From: Bryobacterales bacterium
GTDB taxonomy: Bacteria > Acidobacteriota > Terriglobia > Bryobacterales > Bryobacteraceae
Assembly: GCA_003170295.1 (NCBI GenBank)
Contig: PNAJ01000063.1
Span: 1-64,000 of the forward strand
Direction: 5' to 3'
Length of the DNA stretch: 64,000 bases
This document shows, one piece after another, positions 53,998-62,252 of the stretch. Position numbers and translations under genes: made by a program. Positions within the stretch are counted from its first letter, which is position 1; the number at the start of each line of letters is the position of its first letter. The notes below the pieces were generated by a model. It was not told the DNA's origin. It did not search any database and saw only the letters and a program-made list of their open reading frames with translations.

Positions 53998-54822
53998 ATG
54001 CGGGCTGCGATCGCTCTAACATTCCTCTTGTTAGCCGCGTGGGGAGTGCTTCGCGCTCAAAGGCCGTTCAAACAATACCAAGCCCAAGAATACGAGGATT
54101 TTCCGCTTCCTCCCGACTGGAATACAAAAACGGAGTGGACCCGCGCACGGCTGCACTATCCCAGCGTCTACGCTAACCGCCGCTATGGCCTGGATCTGAA
54201 CTGGACCATCGATTATCCGCGCTCGGACCGGCATCTCCTTGAAGGCGTGCGCCGGCTGACGCGAATCGACACGCGATCGGTGGAGCAGATCGTCGATCTG
54301 GACGGTACCGACGACGTTTACAACTGGCCCATGATGTACGCGGTCGAGGTGGGGCACTGGGCGCTGCCGGACGATCAGGCGGCCCAGTTGCGCGATTTTC
54401 TGCTGCGCGGCGGATTCCTGATGGTCGACGATTTCCACGGCGACGAACCCTACCATCGCGTCGACAGCGAATGGCAAGTGTTCAACGCCAGCATGCACAA
54501 GGTTTTTCCGGATCGCACGATCGACGACCTGGAAAACTCCAACCCGATTTTTCACACGATCTACGACTTGGACGAACGCTTCCAGGTGGCCGGCTGGCAG
54601 TGGTATCGCAGCGGCCGGACGTATGAGGCGGGTGAGACGGGAAAAACTCCGCACTGGCGGGCGATCTACGACGATAAAGGCCGCGTGATGGTGGCAATCT
54701 GCCACAACATGGATTTGGGCGATGCTTGGGAGTGGTCGGACGATCCGCGATATCCGGAGAAGTGGGCGTCGCTGGCGTATCGGATCGCTATGAACTATTT
54801 TATTTACGATCTGACGCATTAA
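53998..54822 (+). CDS. DUF4159 protein, paralogue 1
   Basis: A 274-residue secreted protein (leader IALTFLLLAAWGVLRAQ). The core is shared with the next two genes: WTIDYPRSDRHLLEGVRRLT, RIDTRSVEQIVDLDGTDDVY, NWPMMYAVEVGHWALPDDQA, LRDFLLRGGFLMVDDFHGDE and RVMVAICHNMDLGDAWEWSD. DUF4159 has a flavodoxin/GATase-like alpha/beta fold and is usually found in MoxR/VWA operons; its activity is unknown. It is the first of three tandem copies. Confidence 0.9.
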   Translation: MRAAIALTFLLLAAWGVLRAQRPFKQYQAQEYEDFPLPPDWNTKTEWTRARLHYPSVYANRRYGLDLNWTIDYPRSDRHLLEGVRRLTRIDTRSVEQIVDLDGTDDVYNWPMMYAVEVGHWALPDDQAAQLRDFLLRGGFLMVDDFHGDEPYHRVDSEWQVFNASMHKVFPDRTIDDLENSNPIFHTIYDLDERFQVAGWQWYRSGRTYEAGETGKTPHWRAIYDDKGRVMVAICHNMDLGDAWEWSDDPRYPEKWASLAYRIAMNYFIYDLTH

Positions 54823-54835
54823 ATCATCGCGGTGA

Positions 54836-54941
54836 GCAAAAATGGGGACAGACCGTTCTGTCCACGCGGCGACGAAGAGACGCGCGCTTTCGCGAAGATT
54901 GGTTATCGCCTTGGGACAGAGTGGTCAGTCCCCATTTTTGC
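54836..54941. repeat. MITE-like imperfect inverted repeat (AAAAATGGGGACAGACC ends)
   Basis: Arms 54836-54854 and 54923-54941 are inverted copies with 18 of 19 bases matching; the outward ends are GCAAAAATGGGGAC. The interior holds a perfect hairpin GGACAGA-CCGT-TCTGTCC (54846-54863). It fills most of the 178-nt gap between DUF4159 copies 1 and 2. No ORF lies inside, so it is a non-autonomous element or a structured RNA. Confidence 0.7.
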
Positions 54942-55000
54942 GAATCCTCTAACGCATTGGGTTGGGCTGAGTCTGATACTCTGAAGACAGAACTCGCCCG

Positions 55001-55855
55001 ATGCGCCTCCGCACAGCTTTTGCAGTGGGACTTTTAGGATTGGCCGCCTGGAGCGTGCTCCGGGCGCAGAAGCCTTTCAAGGAATGGCCTGCGATCGAGT
55101 ACGCGGATTTTCCTCTGCCGGGCGATTACCGGGACAGGCACGAGTGGACTCGGGCGCGGCTTCGGTATACGGACGTCTATGGGTATCCGGACCACTGTTG
55201 TCTCTACTACGGCCGCAGTTTCCCCGGTTACTGGACGATGGATTTTCCCCGCTCGGATCGGCATCTGCTGGAGGGAGTCCGCAGGCTGACCCGGATCGAC
55301 ACCAAATCGGTGGAGCAGGTGGTGACGCTCGATGGCTCAGACGATGTGTACAACTGGCCGATGCTCTATGCGGTAGAAGTGGGGCATTGGCAGTTGGGCG
55401 ACTCGGAAGCGTCTCAGTTGCGCGATTTTCTGTTGCGCGGCGGATTTCTGATGGTCGACGATTTTCACGGTGAGGTACCGTATCACGGCGTTTACAACGA
55501 GTGGCAGGTTTTTCTCACCAGCATGAACAAGGTGTTTCCGGATCGGCTGATCGAAGACATTTCGGATCGCGATCCGATTTTTCACACGCTGTGGGACCTG
55601 GACGATCGTTTTCAGGTGCCCGGCTCCGCCAACTATTTCGAGACTGGACTGACGTATGAAGCGGGGGAGACGGGCAAGGTGCCGCACTGGCGCGGTATTC
55701 GCGATGACAAAGGGCGGGTGATGGTGGCGATCTGCCACAACATGGACCTGGGCGACGGCTGGGAGAACTCGGACGATCCGAAATATTCGGAAAAGTGGTC
55801 GAACTTGGCGTACCGGGTAGGGATTAATTATTTCATGTACGATTTGACGCACTGA
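55001..55855 (+). CDS. DUF4159 protein, paralogue 2
   Basis: A 284-residue secreted protein (leader MRLRTAFAVGLLGLAAWSVL). It is closely similar to copy 1 across the whole core (FPRSDRHLLEGVRRLTRIDT, DGSDDVYNWPMLYAVEVGHW, GGFLMVDDFHGEVPYHGVYN, GRVMVAICHNMDLGDGWENS). It differs by an insert near residues 60-75 (YPDHCCLYYGRSFPGY) that contains adjacent Cys. The stop overlaps the ATG of copy 3 by one base. Confidence 0.9.
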   Translation: MRLRTAFAVGLLGLAAWSVLRAQKPFKEWPAIEYADFPLPGDYRDRHEWTRARLRYTDVYGYPDHCCLYYGRSFPGYWTMDFPRSDRHLLEGVRRLTRIDTKSVEQVVTLDGSDDVYNWPMLYAVEVGHWQLGDSEASQLRDFLLRGGFLMVDDFHGEVPYHGVYNEWQVFLTSMNKVFPDRLIEDISDRDPIFHTLWDLDDRFQVPGSANYFETGLTYEAGETGKVPHWRGIRDDKGRVMVAICHNMDLGDGWENSDDPKYSEKWSNLAYRVGINYFMYDLTH

Positions 55856-56760
55856 TGGAGAAGGTGAAGGACTCGGAAAATACAGCGGCGACACGAGTGT
55901 CGACGCGGCACGCGCCACGAGTGTTGATGCCGCGCGCGCCACAAGCACAAGCGGTGTTGCTTTTGGTGGTTTTTGTTACGGCTTGGGCCGGGCAGCAGAC
56001 GATCCAACCTCCACGAGAGTTCAAAGAGTACCCGGGGTACGAGTACAACAACTTTCCGGTACCCGAGGATTATTTGGATAAGCACGAGTGGACTCGTGCG
56101 CGGTTGAAATATCCTTCGTTCCTGAACGTTCACGGCTACGCTGCCGATGGATACAATCGCTGGACCGTGGATTATCCGCGGTCGGACCGGCATCTGTTGG
56201 CGGGGGTGCGGCGGTTGACGCGGATCGACACCAAGTCTGTCGAGCAGGTGGTTGATCTCGATGGCGAGGACGACGTCTACAACTGGCCTGTTATGTACGC
56301 GGTGGAGGTGGGTTACTGGAATCTTCCCGACGATCAGATTGCCCAGTTGCGGGAGTATCTTTTGCGCGGCGGATTCTTCATGTGCGACGACTTTCACGGC
56401 ACCATCGAGTGGGAAAACTTCATGAGGGTCATGAAAAAGGTGTTTCCCGAGCGTCGAGTCGTAGATTTGGATAACAAAGATCCGATCTTTCACGTCTTAT
56501 ATGATCTGGACGAACGATTCCAAGTTCCGGGGATGCAATACGTGGTGTATCCGCCACACCACATGTACGAGTACGACGGCTTCGTTGCCCGGTGGGAAGG
56601 GATCTACGACGACAAGGGAAGGGTAATGGTGGCGATCTGTCACAATATGGATCTGGGCGATGCGTGGGAGAACTCGGACGACCCGACGTATCCGGAGCGG
56701 TTTGCAGACCTTGCGTACAGAATTGCCATGAATTACTTCATCTATGATTTGTCACACTAA
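55855..56760 (+). CDS. DUF4159 protein, paralogue 3
   Basis: A protein of 301 residues from ATG 55855, or 277 from ATG 55927. The shorter form has a cleaner signal peptide (MPRAPQAQAVLLLVVFVTAW) and leaves the 55892-55911 repeat non-coding; the longer form uses TGATG coupling but reads the repeat as ATRVSTRHAP. The core again matches DUF4159 (DYPRSDRHLLAGVRRLTRID, GGFFMCDDFHGTIEWENFMR, GRVMVAICHNMDLGDAWENS). Copy 3 has lost part of the loop that follows DDFHG in copies 1 and 2. Confidence 0.87.
   Translation: MEKVKDSENTAATRVSTRHAPRVLMPRAPQAQAVLLLVVFVTAWAGQQTIQPPREFKEYPGYEYNNFPVPEDYLDKHEWTRARLKYPSFLNVHGYAADGYNRWTVDYPRSDRHLLAGVRRLTRIDTKSVEQVVDLDGEDDVYNWPVMYAVEVGYWNLPDDQIAQLREYLLRGGFFMCDDFHGTIEWENFMRVMKKVFPERRVVDLDNKDPIFHVLYDLDERFQVPGMQYVVYPPHHMYEYDGFVARWEGIYDDKGRVMVAICHNMDLGDAWENSDDPTYPERFADLAYRIAMNYFIYDLSH
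55892..55911 (+). repeat. 20-nt dispersed repeat, copy B (with degenerate second unit)
   Basis: CACGAGTGTCGACGCGGCAC, identical to the reverse complement of 50655-50674. A degenerate second unit (CACGAGTGTTGATGCCGCG) starts about 25 nt later, making a dimer at the start of DUF4159 copy 3. Confidence 0.75.
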
Positions 56761-56761
56761 C

Positions 56762-56840
56762 TATCCCCTCCCTCACGGTCGGGGTTCGGTGGGGAGACTG
56801 AGAACGTTTGCACCGAACCCTGACCGTCAGGGAGGGGATA
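56762..56840. repeat. 30-bp imperfect inverted repeat with 19-nt loop
   Basis: Left arm 56762-56791 and right arm 56811-56840 are inverted copies matching at 28 of 30 positions; the arms begin TATCCCCTCCCT and end GGTTCGGTG at the loop. It occupies the gap between DUF4159 copy 3 and the VWA gene. No T-run follows, so it is not a standard intrinsic terminator; it would form a long stem in RNA. Confidence 0.85.
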
Positions 56841-56868
56841 TGCTCGATCTCAGGGCCGACTGGTTCTA

Positions 56869-59148
56869 ATGTTTGAATTCTTCTTCAAGTATCCGGCTTC
56901 CGTATTCTCCAAAGGGTCGATTGTGCTCGCTGGTGGATGGCCTGTGTGGCTACTGATTGTCGCGATTCTCGCCGCAGGTGCGGCGCTGGCGTATTTTGTT
57001 CGGCGAAATGCGGAAAGTTCCGTTCGGGTGAAGGGTGGCCGGTCGGCGGTAGTGTGGGTTTTGCAAACGCTGCTGGCGGCGGTGCTGCTGCTGCTGCTGT
57101 GGCATCCTGCGCTGAGCGTGGCGACGCTGCGGCCGCAGCAGAATATTGTCGCTGTCGTGGTGGACGATTCCTCCAGCATGGCTGTCGACGATGCGGGCAG
57201 CGGGTCGCGCAAAAACGCCGCGGTCAACGTGCTTAACAGCGGACTAGTGAAGCAGTTACAGGAGAGATTTCAAGTCCGCCTTTACAAGTTGAGCGACCAT
57301 CTGGATCGGCTGGAGGCATACGACAAGGGGGGGCTCGATAAACTGACCGCGGCGGGTACGGCGACGCATATCGGCGACAGCTTGAAGCAGGTTCTGGCGG
57401 ATGCGGCGAGTCTGCCGATTGGCGCCGTGGTGCTGTTGAGCGATGGCGCCGACAACTCCGGCGGGATCGACCTGGAGACCATCTCCGAGGTGAGGCGGCA
57501 AAGAATTCCGGTCCATACCATCGGTTTCGGGCGCGAAAAAATGGCGCACGACGTGGAACTGACCGGTGTCGAGACGCCTGCGCGGGCGCTGCCGGATTCG
57601 CGGCTTTCGGCGACGGTCACCTTTCACCAGCACGGATATGCGGGAGGGAAGGCGAAGATCTTCATTCGCGATGGCGGAAAGGTTTTGGCCGCTCACGACA
57701 TCACCTTTAAGGCGGATGGCGTGGAGCAAACCGAAAACATCCTTTATAACGCCGGACCGGTTGGTGTGAAGGCAATTGAGGTCGCGATCGATCCGTTGCC
57801 GGGCGAAGAGAATTCGCGCAACAACAAGATGGTGCAGATGGTGAACGTGGATAAGAGGACGCCTCGCATCCTTTATATGGAGGGCGAGCCGCGTTGGGAA
57901 TTCAAGTTTCTGCGCCGCGCCGTCGAGGATGACCGCAGCATTCACCTGGTGACGATCCTGCGCACCACGCAAAACAAAATCTACGTGCAAGATGAACATG
58001 GCGATGCGCCGAAAAACATCAAAGACGGATTCCCGACGCGCGTGGAAGACCTGTTCGAATTCGATGGGCTGATACTGGGCAGCGTGGACGCTCCTTATTT
58101 CACGGCGAATCAGCAGGAGATGATGAAGCAGTTTGTCGACCGTCGCGGCGGAGGTTTGTTGTTCCTGGGCGGACGCGAAGCTCTCGCGGACGGAGGCTAT
58201 GCGCGCAGCGTGCTGAACGAAGTGTTGCCGGTGAAGCTGCCGGATCGCAAGAATACATTCGTGCGAGATCCGGCGACGGCGGAGCTGACAGCTCAAGGGC
58301 GCGACAGCCTGATTACGCGGATCGAAGAAGATCCACAGAAAAACGTCGAGCGCTGGAAGAAGCTTCCGTACATGATGAATTTCCAGGACGCGGGGCAGCC
58401 GAAGCCGGGCGCGGTGGTGCTGGTGGACGCGTTGCCGACATCGGTGGGCAAATTCCCGTTGCTGACGATTCAAAATTACGGCCGCGGGCGGACGGCGGTG
58501 TTCGCAACGGCGGGAAGCTGGCGCTGGCAGATGCTGCAACCGGTGGCGGACAAGAGTCACGAGATGTTTTATTCGCAACTGCTGCGGTGGCTGGTGAACG
58601 ATACTCCGCGGCGATTGATGGTTTCTACACCGAAGCAGATGCTGAACGACGAAACGCTGGTAAAGCTGCGCGCCGACGTTCGCGACAAGGCGTTTCTTGC
58701 GGCAGCGGATGCGACGGTGGAGGCTCACGTACTGGGCGATGGTGTGGCGGAAACCGTCGAGATGCGTCCCGATGCGCTCGATGCGGGCGTCTACACGGCG
58801 GAGTGGACCATTCCGAAGTCCGGGTCCTATGTGGTCGAGGTGACGGCGAAGCGCGGGGCGGAAGATCTGGGACGCGATGTGTTGACGTTCCGGAGAGACG
58901 ACGGTGTGGCCGAGAATTTCCATGTCGAGCAGAATCGCGAGCTGCTGGAAAAACTATCGTCGGAGACGGGCGGCAAGTATTACAAGCCGGAGGACGCGAA
59001 GAAGCTCGGGAAAGATATTAATTACTCGGAGGCTGGCATTACGGTCCGTGAGACGCGCGATTTGTGGGATATGCCGGCGATCTTCCTGTTCCTTTTGATG
59101 CTGCGGTCGGGCGAGTGGCTTCTCAGGCGTAAGTGGGGTGTGATTTGA
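56869..59148 (+). CDS. Membrane VWA / glutamine-amidotransferase-like protein
   Basis: A 759-residue protein. Membrane helices lie at about residues 22-44 and 61-78. A VWA domain follows with an intact MIDAS (DDSSS at 99-103, then GTATHIGDS and LLSDGADN). A long periplasmic region includes a class I GATase-like alpha/beta domain (RILYMEGEPRWEFKFLRRAV, FDGLILGSVDAPYFTANQQE, RGGGLLFLGGREALADGGYA), and a C-terminal helix (IFLFLLMLRSGEWLLRRKWG) ends it. Large VWA/GATase proteins of this kind accompany MoxR and DUF58 in aerotolerance-type operons. Its stop overlaps the next start. Confidence 0.85.
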   Translation: MFEFFFKYPASVFSKGSIVLAGGWPVWLLIVAILAAGAALAYFVRRNAESSVRVKGGRSAVVWVLQTLLAAVLLLLLWHPALSVATLRPQQNIVAVVVDDSSSMAVDDAGSGSRKNAAVNVLNSGLVKQLQERFQVRLYKLSDHLDRLEAYDKGGLDKLTAAGTATHIGDSLKQVLADAASLPIGAVVLLSDGADNSGGIDLETISEVRRQRIPVHTIGFGREKMAHDVELTGVETPARALPDSRLSATVTFHQHGYAGGKAKIFIRDGGKVLAAHDITFKADGVEQTENILYNAGPVGVKAIEVAIDPLPGEENSRNNKMVQMVNVDKRTPRILYMEGEPRWEFKFLRRAVEDDRSIHLVTILRTTQNKIYVQDEHGDAPKNIKDGFPTRVEDLFEFDGLILGSVDAPYFTANQQEMMKQFVDRRGGGLLFLGGREALADGGYARSVLNEVLPVKLPDRKNTFVRDPATAELTAQGRDSLITRIEEDPQKNVERWKKLPYMMNFQDAGQPKPGAVVLVDALPTSVGKFPLLTIQNYGRGRTAVFATAGSWRWQMLQPVADKSHEMFYSQLLRWLVNDTPRRLMVSTPKQMLNDETLVKLRADVRDKAFLAAADATVEAHVLGDGVAETVEMRPDALDAGVYTAEWTIPKSGSYVVEVTAKRGAEDLGRDVLTFRRDDGVAENFHVEQNRELLEKLSSETGGKYYKPEDAKKLGKDINYSEAGITVRETRDLWDMPAIFLFLLMLRSGEWLLRRKWGVI

Positions 59149-60065
59149 AGGTCGTATTGATGTTGGTTTTGGTGTGGGGTTTGCGCGCCGAGACCTTTTA
59201 TTTCACGGTGGCCGGGTTGGGCGGTGAGCCGGAGTACGAGCAGCGATTCAGCGGCTGGGCGAAGGATCTCGACAAACTGCTGCACGAGGTAGAGCCTCAC
59301 GCGAAGATCAAGACGCTCTATGGCGCGGACGCGACGCGCGCGAATGTCGAGGGGTATTTGCGCGAGGTGGCGAAGGAAGCCAAGCCCGAGGATTCCGTGG
59401 TCCTGATGCTGATCGGGCACGGAACATACGACGAGTTCGATTACAAATTTAATCTACCCGGGCCGGATTTGTCGGCGGCACAACTGGCGGCGTTATTGGA
59501 CAAGCTTCCGACGGCGCATCAATTGATCGTCAATATGACGAGCGCGAGCGGCGGATCGATCCTGGCGCTCGAAAAACCGAAGCGGGTGCTGATCACGGCG
59601 ACCAAAGCTGGGACCGAGAAAAACGCGACGGTGTTTCCGCGGTACTGGATCGAAGGGATGCGCGATCCGGCGGCGGATTCCGATAAGAACGAGATCGTGA
59701 CGGCGCTGGAAGTTTTTCGCTACGCCGAAGAAAAGACCTCGAAGTTTTACGAGACGCAGAAGCGTCTTTCGACTGAACACGCGCTGATTGAAGACGCGGG
59801 GAAGGGCGAGGGCGTGAAGATTCCGTCGGCTGAAAATGGCGAGGGACTGACGGCGGGCCGTTTCGCGGTGCTCCATCTGGGCGCGGCGGCGGTGCAGAGT
59901 CGCGATCCAGCGAAGCTGGCGCTGCTGAAACAGAAAGAAGAGCTGGAGGCGGCGATCGACGACTTGAAATATCGCAAAGCTTCGATGGCGGTGCAAGAAT
60001 ATCGCGGGCAATTGCAAGCGTTGCTGCTCGAACTGGCGAAGACGCAGGAGGCTCTTGATAAATAG
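59145..60065 (+). CDS. Secreted caspase/C13-fold protein lacking catalytic Cys
   Basis: A 306-residue protein. TTG 59145 overlaps the upstream stop (TTGA) and gives a leader LKVVLMLVLVWGLRA; GTG 59133 and ATG 59160 are alternatives. The caspase/legumain-like core has YFTVAGLGGEPEYEQRF, SVVLMLIGHGTYDEFDYKFN with the His of a catalytic dyad (H92), and LIVNMTSASGGS where a Cys would be expected; Thr/Ser occupies it. The tail (QKEELEAAIDDLKYRKASM) is a predicted coiled coil. A pseudo-protease or binding protein is inferred. Confidence 0.68.
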   Translation: MKVVLMLVLVWGLRAETFYFTVAGLGGEPEYEQRFSGWAKDLDKLLHEVEPHAKIKTLYGADATRANVEGYLREVAKEAKPEDSVVLMLIGHGTYDEFDYKFNLPGPDLSAAQLAALLDKLPTAHQLIVNMTSASGGSILALEKPKRVLITATKAGTEKNATVFPRYWIEGMRDPAADSDKNEIVTALEVFRYAEEKTSKFYETQKRLSTEHALIEDAGKGEGVKIPSAENGEGLTAGRFAVLHLGAAAVQSRDPAKLALLKQKEELEAAIDDLKYRKASMAVQEYRGQLQALLLELAKTQEALDK

Positions 60066-62241
60066 GTTCAGTTTTCTGGTACTCCTCGCTCTCCCGTTGG
60101 CCGCACAGTTGCCGCCAGCGGTCCAGGCGTGCGCGACTCTGCGTCATCACGGCGATGCTCGGGCGGATGCTTGCTACGAGAAGCTGACGCACTCGACGGA
60201 TCGCGAGGTGCAGGCGGAAGGGTACTGGGGAATCCGGAATTACAAAATCGCCAACGATCTGTTTCGCGATGCCGTGAAAGCGAAGCCCAAAGATCCCGCT
60301 CTACGGGTACGGTGGGGTTATCTGTTTTTCGAGCACTGGCAGGCGGGCGAGGCCGGCAAATTATTTGAAGAGGCGCTAGAGCTCGACGAAAAGAATGCGT
60401 CCGCGCTGGTAGGGCTGGCGCAACTCGCGGCGGATGGGTATTCAGCGCGGGCGATTGAGTTTGCCAAGCATGCGCTGGAGATCGACCCGAAGGCGTATCA
60501 GGCGGAGGAAGTGCTGGCGCGCGTCGCGCTGGAAGATAACAACGAAGCGAAGGCGGCCGAGGAGGCGAAAAAGGCGGTCGAACTTTCGCCCGAGGCGCTG
60601 GACGCGATGGCGATTCTCGCGACCATCGATTGGCTGAACGATAAGAAAACTTCGCCGTGGCTCGACAAAATTCTAAAGGTGAATCCCAGGTACGGGGAAG
60701 CGTACGATATCGCGGGGCATTTTTTCATCATTAATCGCCGGTATGAAGAGGGAATCCTGAAGTACCGGTTGGCGCTGGAACTGGATCCTCACTTGGAGAA
60801 GGCTCGGGCGGCGATGGGCCTGAATTTGATGCGGCTCGGTCGCGAGGACGAGGCTCGGGCGGAGCTCGAACGGGCGTGGAATGCAGGGTATCAGCCTACT
60901 GAGTCGCAAAACACTCTCAAGCTGATGGATAAATATAAGGACTACGATACGTTCCGCACGCCGACCACGGTTCTCAAGCTCGGCAAGAAGGAATCGGCGC
61001 TGCTGCGGCCGTATTTCCAGGCGGAACTGGATCGGGCGCTCGCGACGTTCGAGAGAAAATACAAGTACAAACTCCCTGGTCCGGTGCAGGTGGAGGTTTA
61101 TCCGAATCATCCGGATTTTGAAGTTCGCACGATGGGTATGCCTGGGTTGGGCGCACTGGGCGTGACTTTCGATTCCGTAGTCGCGATGGATTCGCCGAAC
61201 TCGCGCAAGCCGGGGACGTTTCATTGGGCCAGCACGATGTGGCATGAGCTGAGTCACGTTTACGTCCTCAATATGACAAAGAGCCGCGTGCCTCGGTGGT
61301 TCACGGAGGGTCTGGCGGTCTATGAAGAGACCGCGGCGTCGCCCGATTGGGGCGATCGTCTGGACCCGGACGCGATCGAGGCGATCAAGACCAAGAAGCT
61401 GTTGCCGATTTCCGATATCGATCGGGGATTCATGCATCCGTCGTATCCAGCTCAGGTAGTCGTGTCGTATTTTCAGGCAGGGAAGATCTGCAATTTTATC
61501 GATCAGAAGTGGGGCCATGACAAACTGCTCGCGATGATTCACGATTACGCGGAGCTGAAGTCGACGCCCGATGTGATCGAGCTCGAATTCAAGATGAAGC
61601 CGGAGGAGTTCGATCGCCAGTTCTTCGCGTGGCTCGATGCGCAGACCAAACGGACCGTCGAAGGGTTCGATGACTGGAAGAAGAGCATCAAGGGCGTCGC
61701 GGAGAATGCGAAGGCGAAGAAGTGGGACGAGGTGATCCGCGAAGGATTGCGCATTCGCGATCTGTATCCCGATTACGTTGATGCTGCGAGTGTTTACGAA
61801 TTCCTGGCCGATGCGTACGAGGCGAAGGGCGATAAAGCGAAAGAGATGGCGGAGCTGGCGCGCTACAGCAGGATTGGCGGACGCAATCCGACTACATTGA
61901 AGCAGCTCGCGACGCTGCAATCTGAAGCCGGACAGAAGCGCGAAGCGGCAGCGACACTCGAAAGACTCAACTTGATTTATCCGAAGGACGAGGATCTTCA
62001 CAAACGGCTGGGCGCGCTGTATCTCGATCTCAACAATTCAACATTAGCGGTGCGCGAATTCGCTGCTGTGGTCGCGGGTCCACCGCTTGATCCCGCCGGC
62101 GCGCACTATGAATTGGCGCGTGCGCTGAAGCAGGCCAATCGCACCGAGGAGGCGAAGGACGAAGTGTTGTCCGCCCTCGAAGCCGCTCCGAGCTTTAAGC
62201 CGGCCCAAAGATTATTGCTGGAACTGAACGTGAAACAATAG
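60055..62241 (+). CDS. Secreted TPR protein with HEXXH peptidase domain
   Basis: A 728-residue protein starting at TTG 60055, overlapping the preceding stop, with leader MINRFSFLVLLALPLAAQLP. TPR units occupy about residues 55-290 (AGKLFEEALELDEKNASALV and similar) and again about 580-728. Between them is a gluzincin-type peptidase: HELSH at 397-401 and third ligand E418 in PRWFTEGLAVYEE, as in peptidase MA-like domains. It is likely a periplasmic protease with TPR arms for partner binding, linked by overlap to the caspase-fold gene and followed 11 nt later by moxR. Confidence 0.87.
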   Translation: MINRFSFLVLLALPLAAQLPPAVQACATLRHHGDARADACYEKLTHSTDREVQAEGYWGIRNYKIANDLFRDAVKAKPKDPALRVRWGYLFFEHWQAGEAGKLFEEALELDEKNASALVGLAQLAADGYSARAIEFAKHALEIDPKAYQAEEVLARVALEDNNEAKAAEEAKKAVELSPEALDAMAILATIDWLNDKKTSPWLDKILKVNPRYGEAYDIAGHFFIINRRYEEGILKYRLALELDPHLEKARAAMGLNLMRLGREDEARAELERAWNAGYQPTESQNTLKLMDKYKDYDTFRTPTTVLKLGKKESALLRPYFQAELDRALATFERKYKYKLPGPVQVEVYPNHPDFEVRTMGMPGLGALGVTFDSVVAMDSPNSRKPGTFHWASTMWHELSHVYVLNMTKSRVPRWFTEGLAVYEETAASPDWGDRLDPDAIEAIKTKKLLPISDIDRGFMHPSYPAQVVVSYFQAGKICNFIDQKWGHDKLLAMIHDYAELKSTPDVIELEFKMKPEEFDRQFFAWLDAQTKRTVEGFDDWKKSIKGVAENAKAKKWDEVIREGLRIRDLYPDYVDAASVYEFLADAYEAKGDKAKEMAELARYSRIGGRNPTTLKQLATLQSEAGQKREAAATLERLNLIYPKDEDLHKRLGALYLDLNNSTLAVREFAAVVAGPPLDPAGAHYELARALKQANRTEEAKDEVLSALEAAPSFKPAQRLLLELNVKQ

Positions 62242-62252
62242 AAAATCCACTA

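Noticed and set aside
56762..56840. Intrinsic terminator after the DUF4159 array
   Set aside because: The stem is strong, but neither strand has a following T-run and the arms are repeat-like.
60673..62001. 442-residue open frame antisense to the TPR peptidase gene
   Set aside because: Arg/Leu-rich shadow without motifs.
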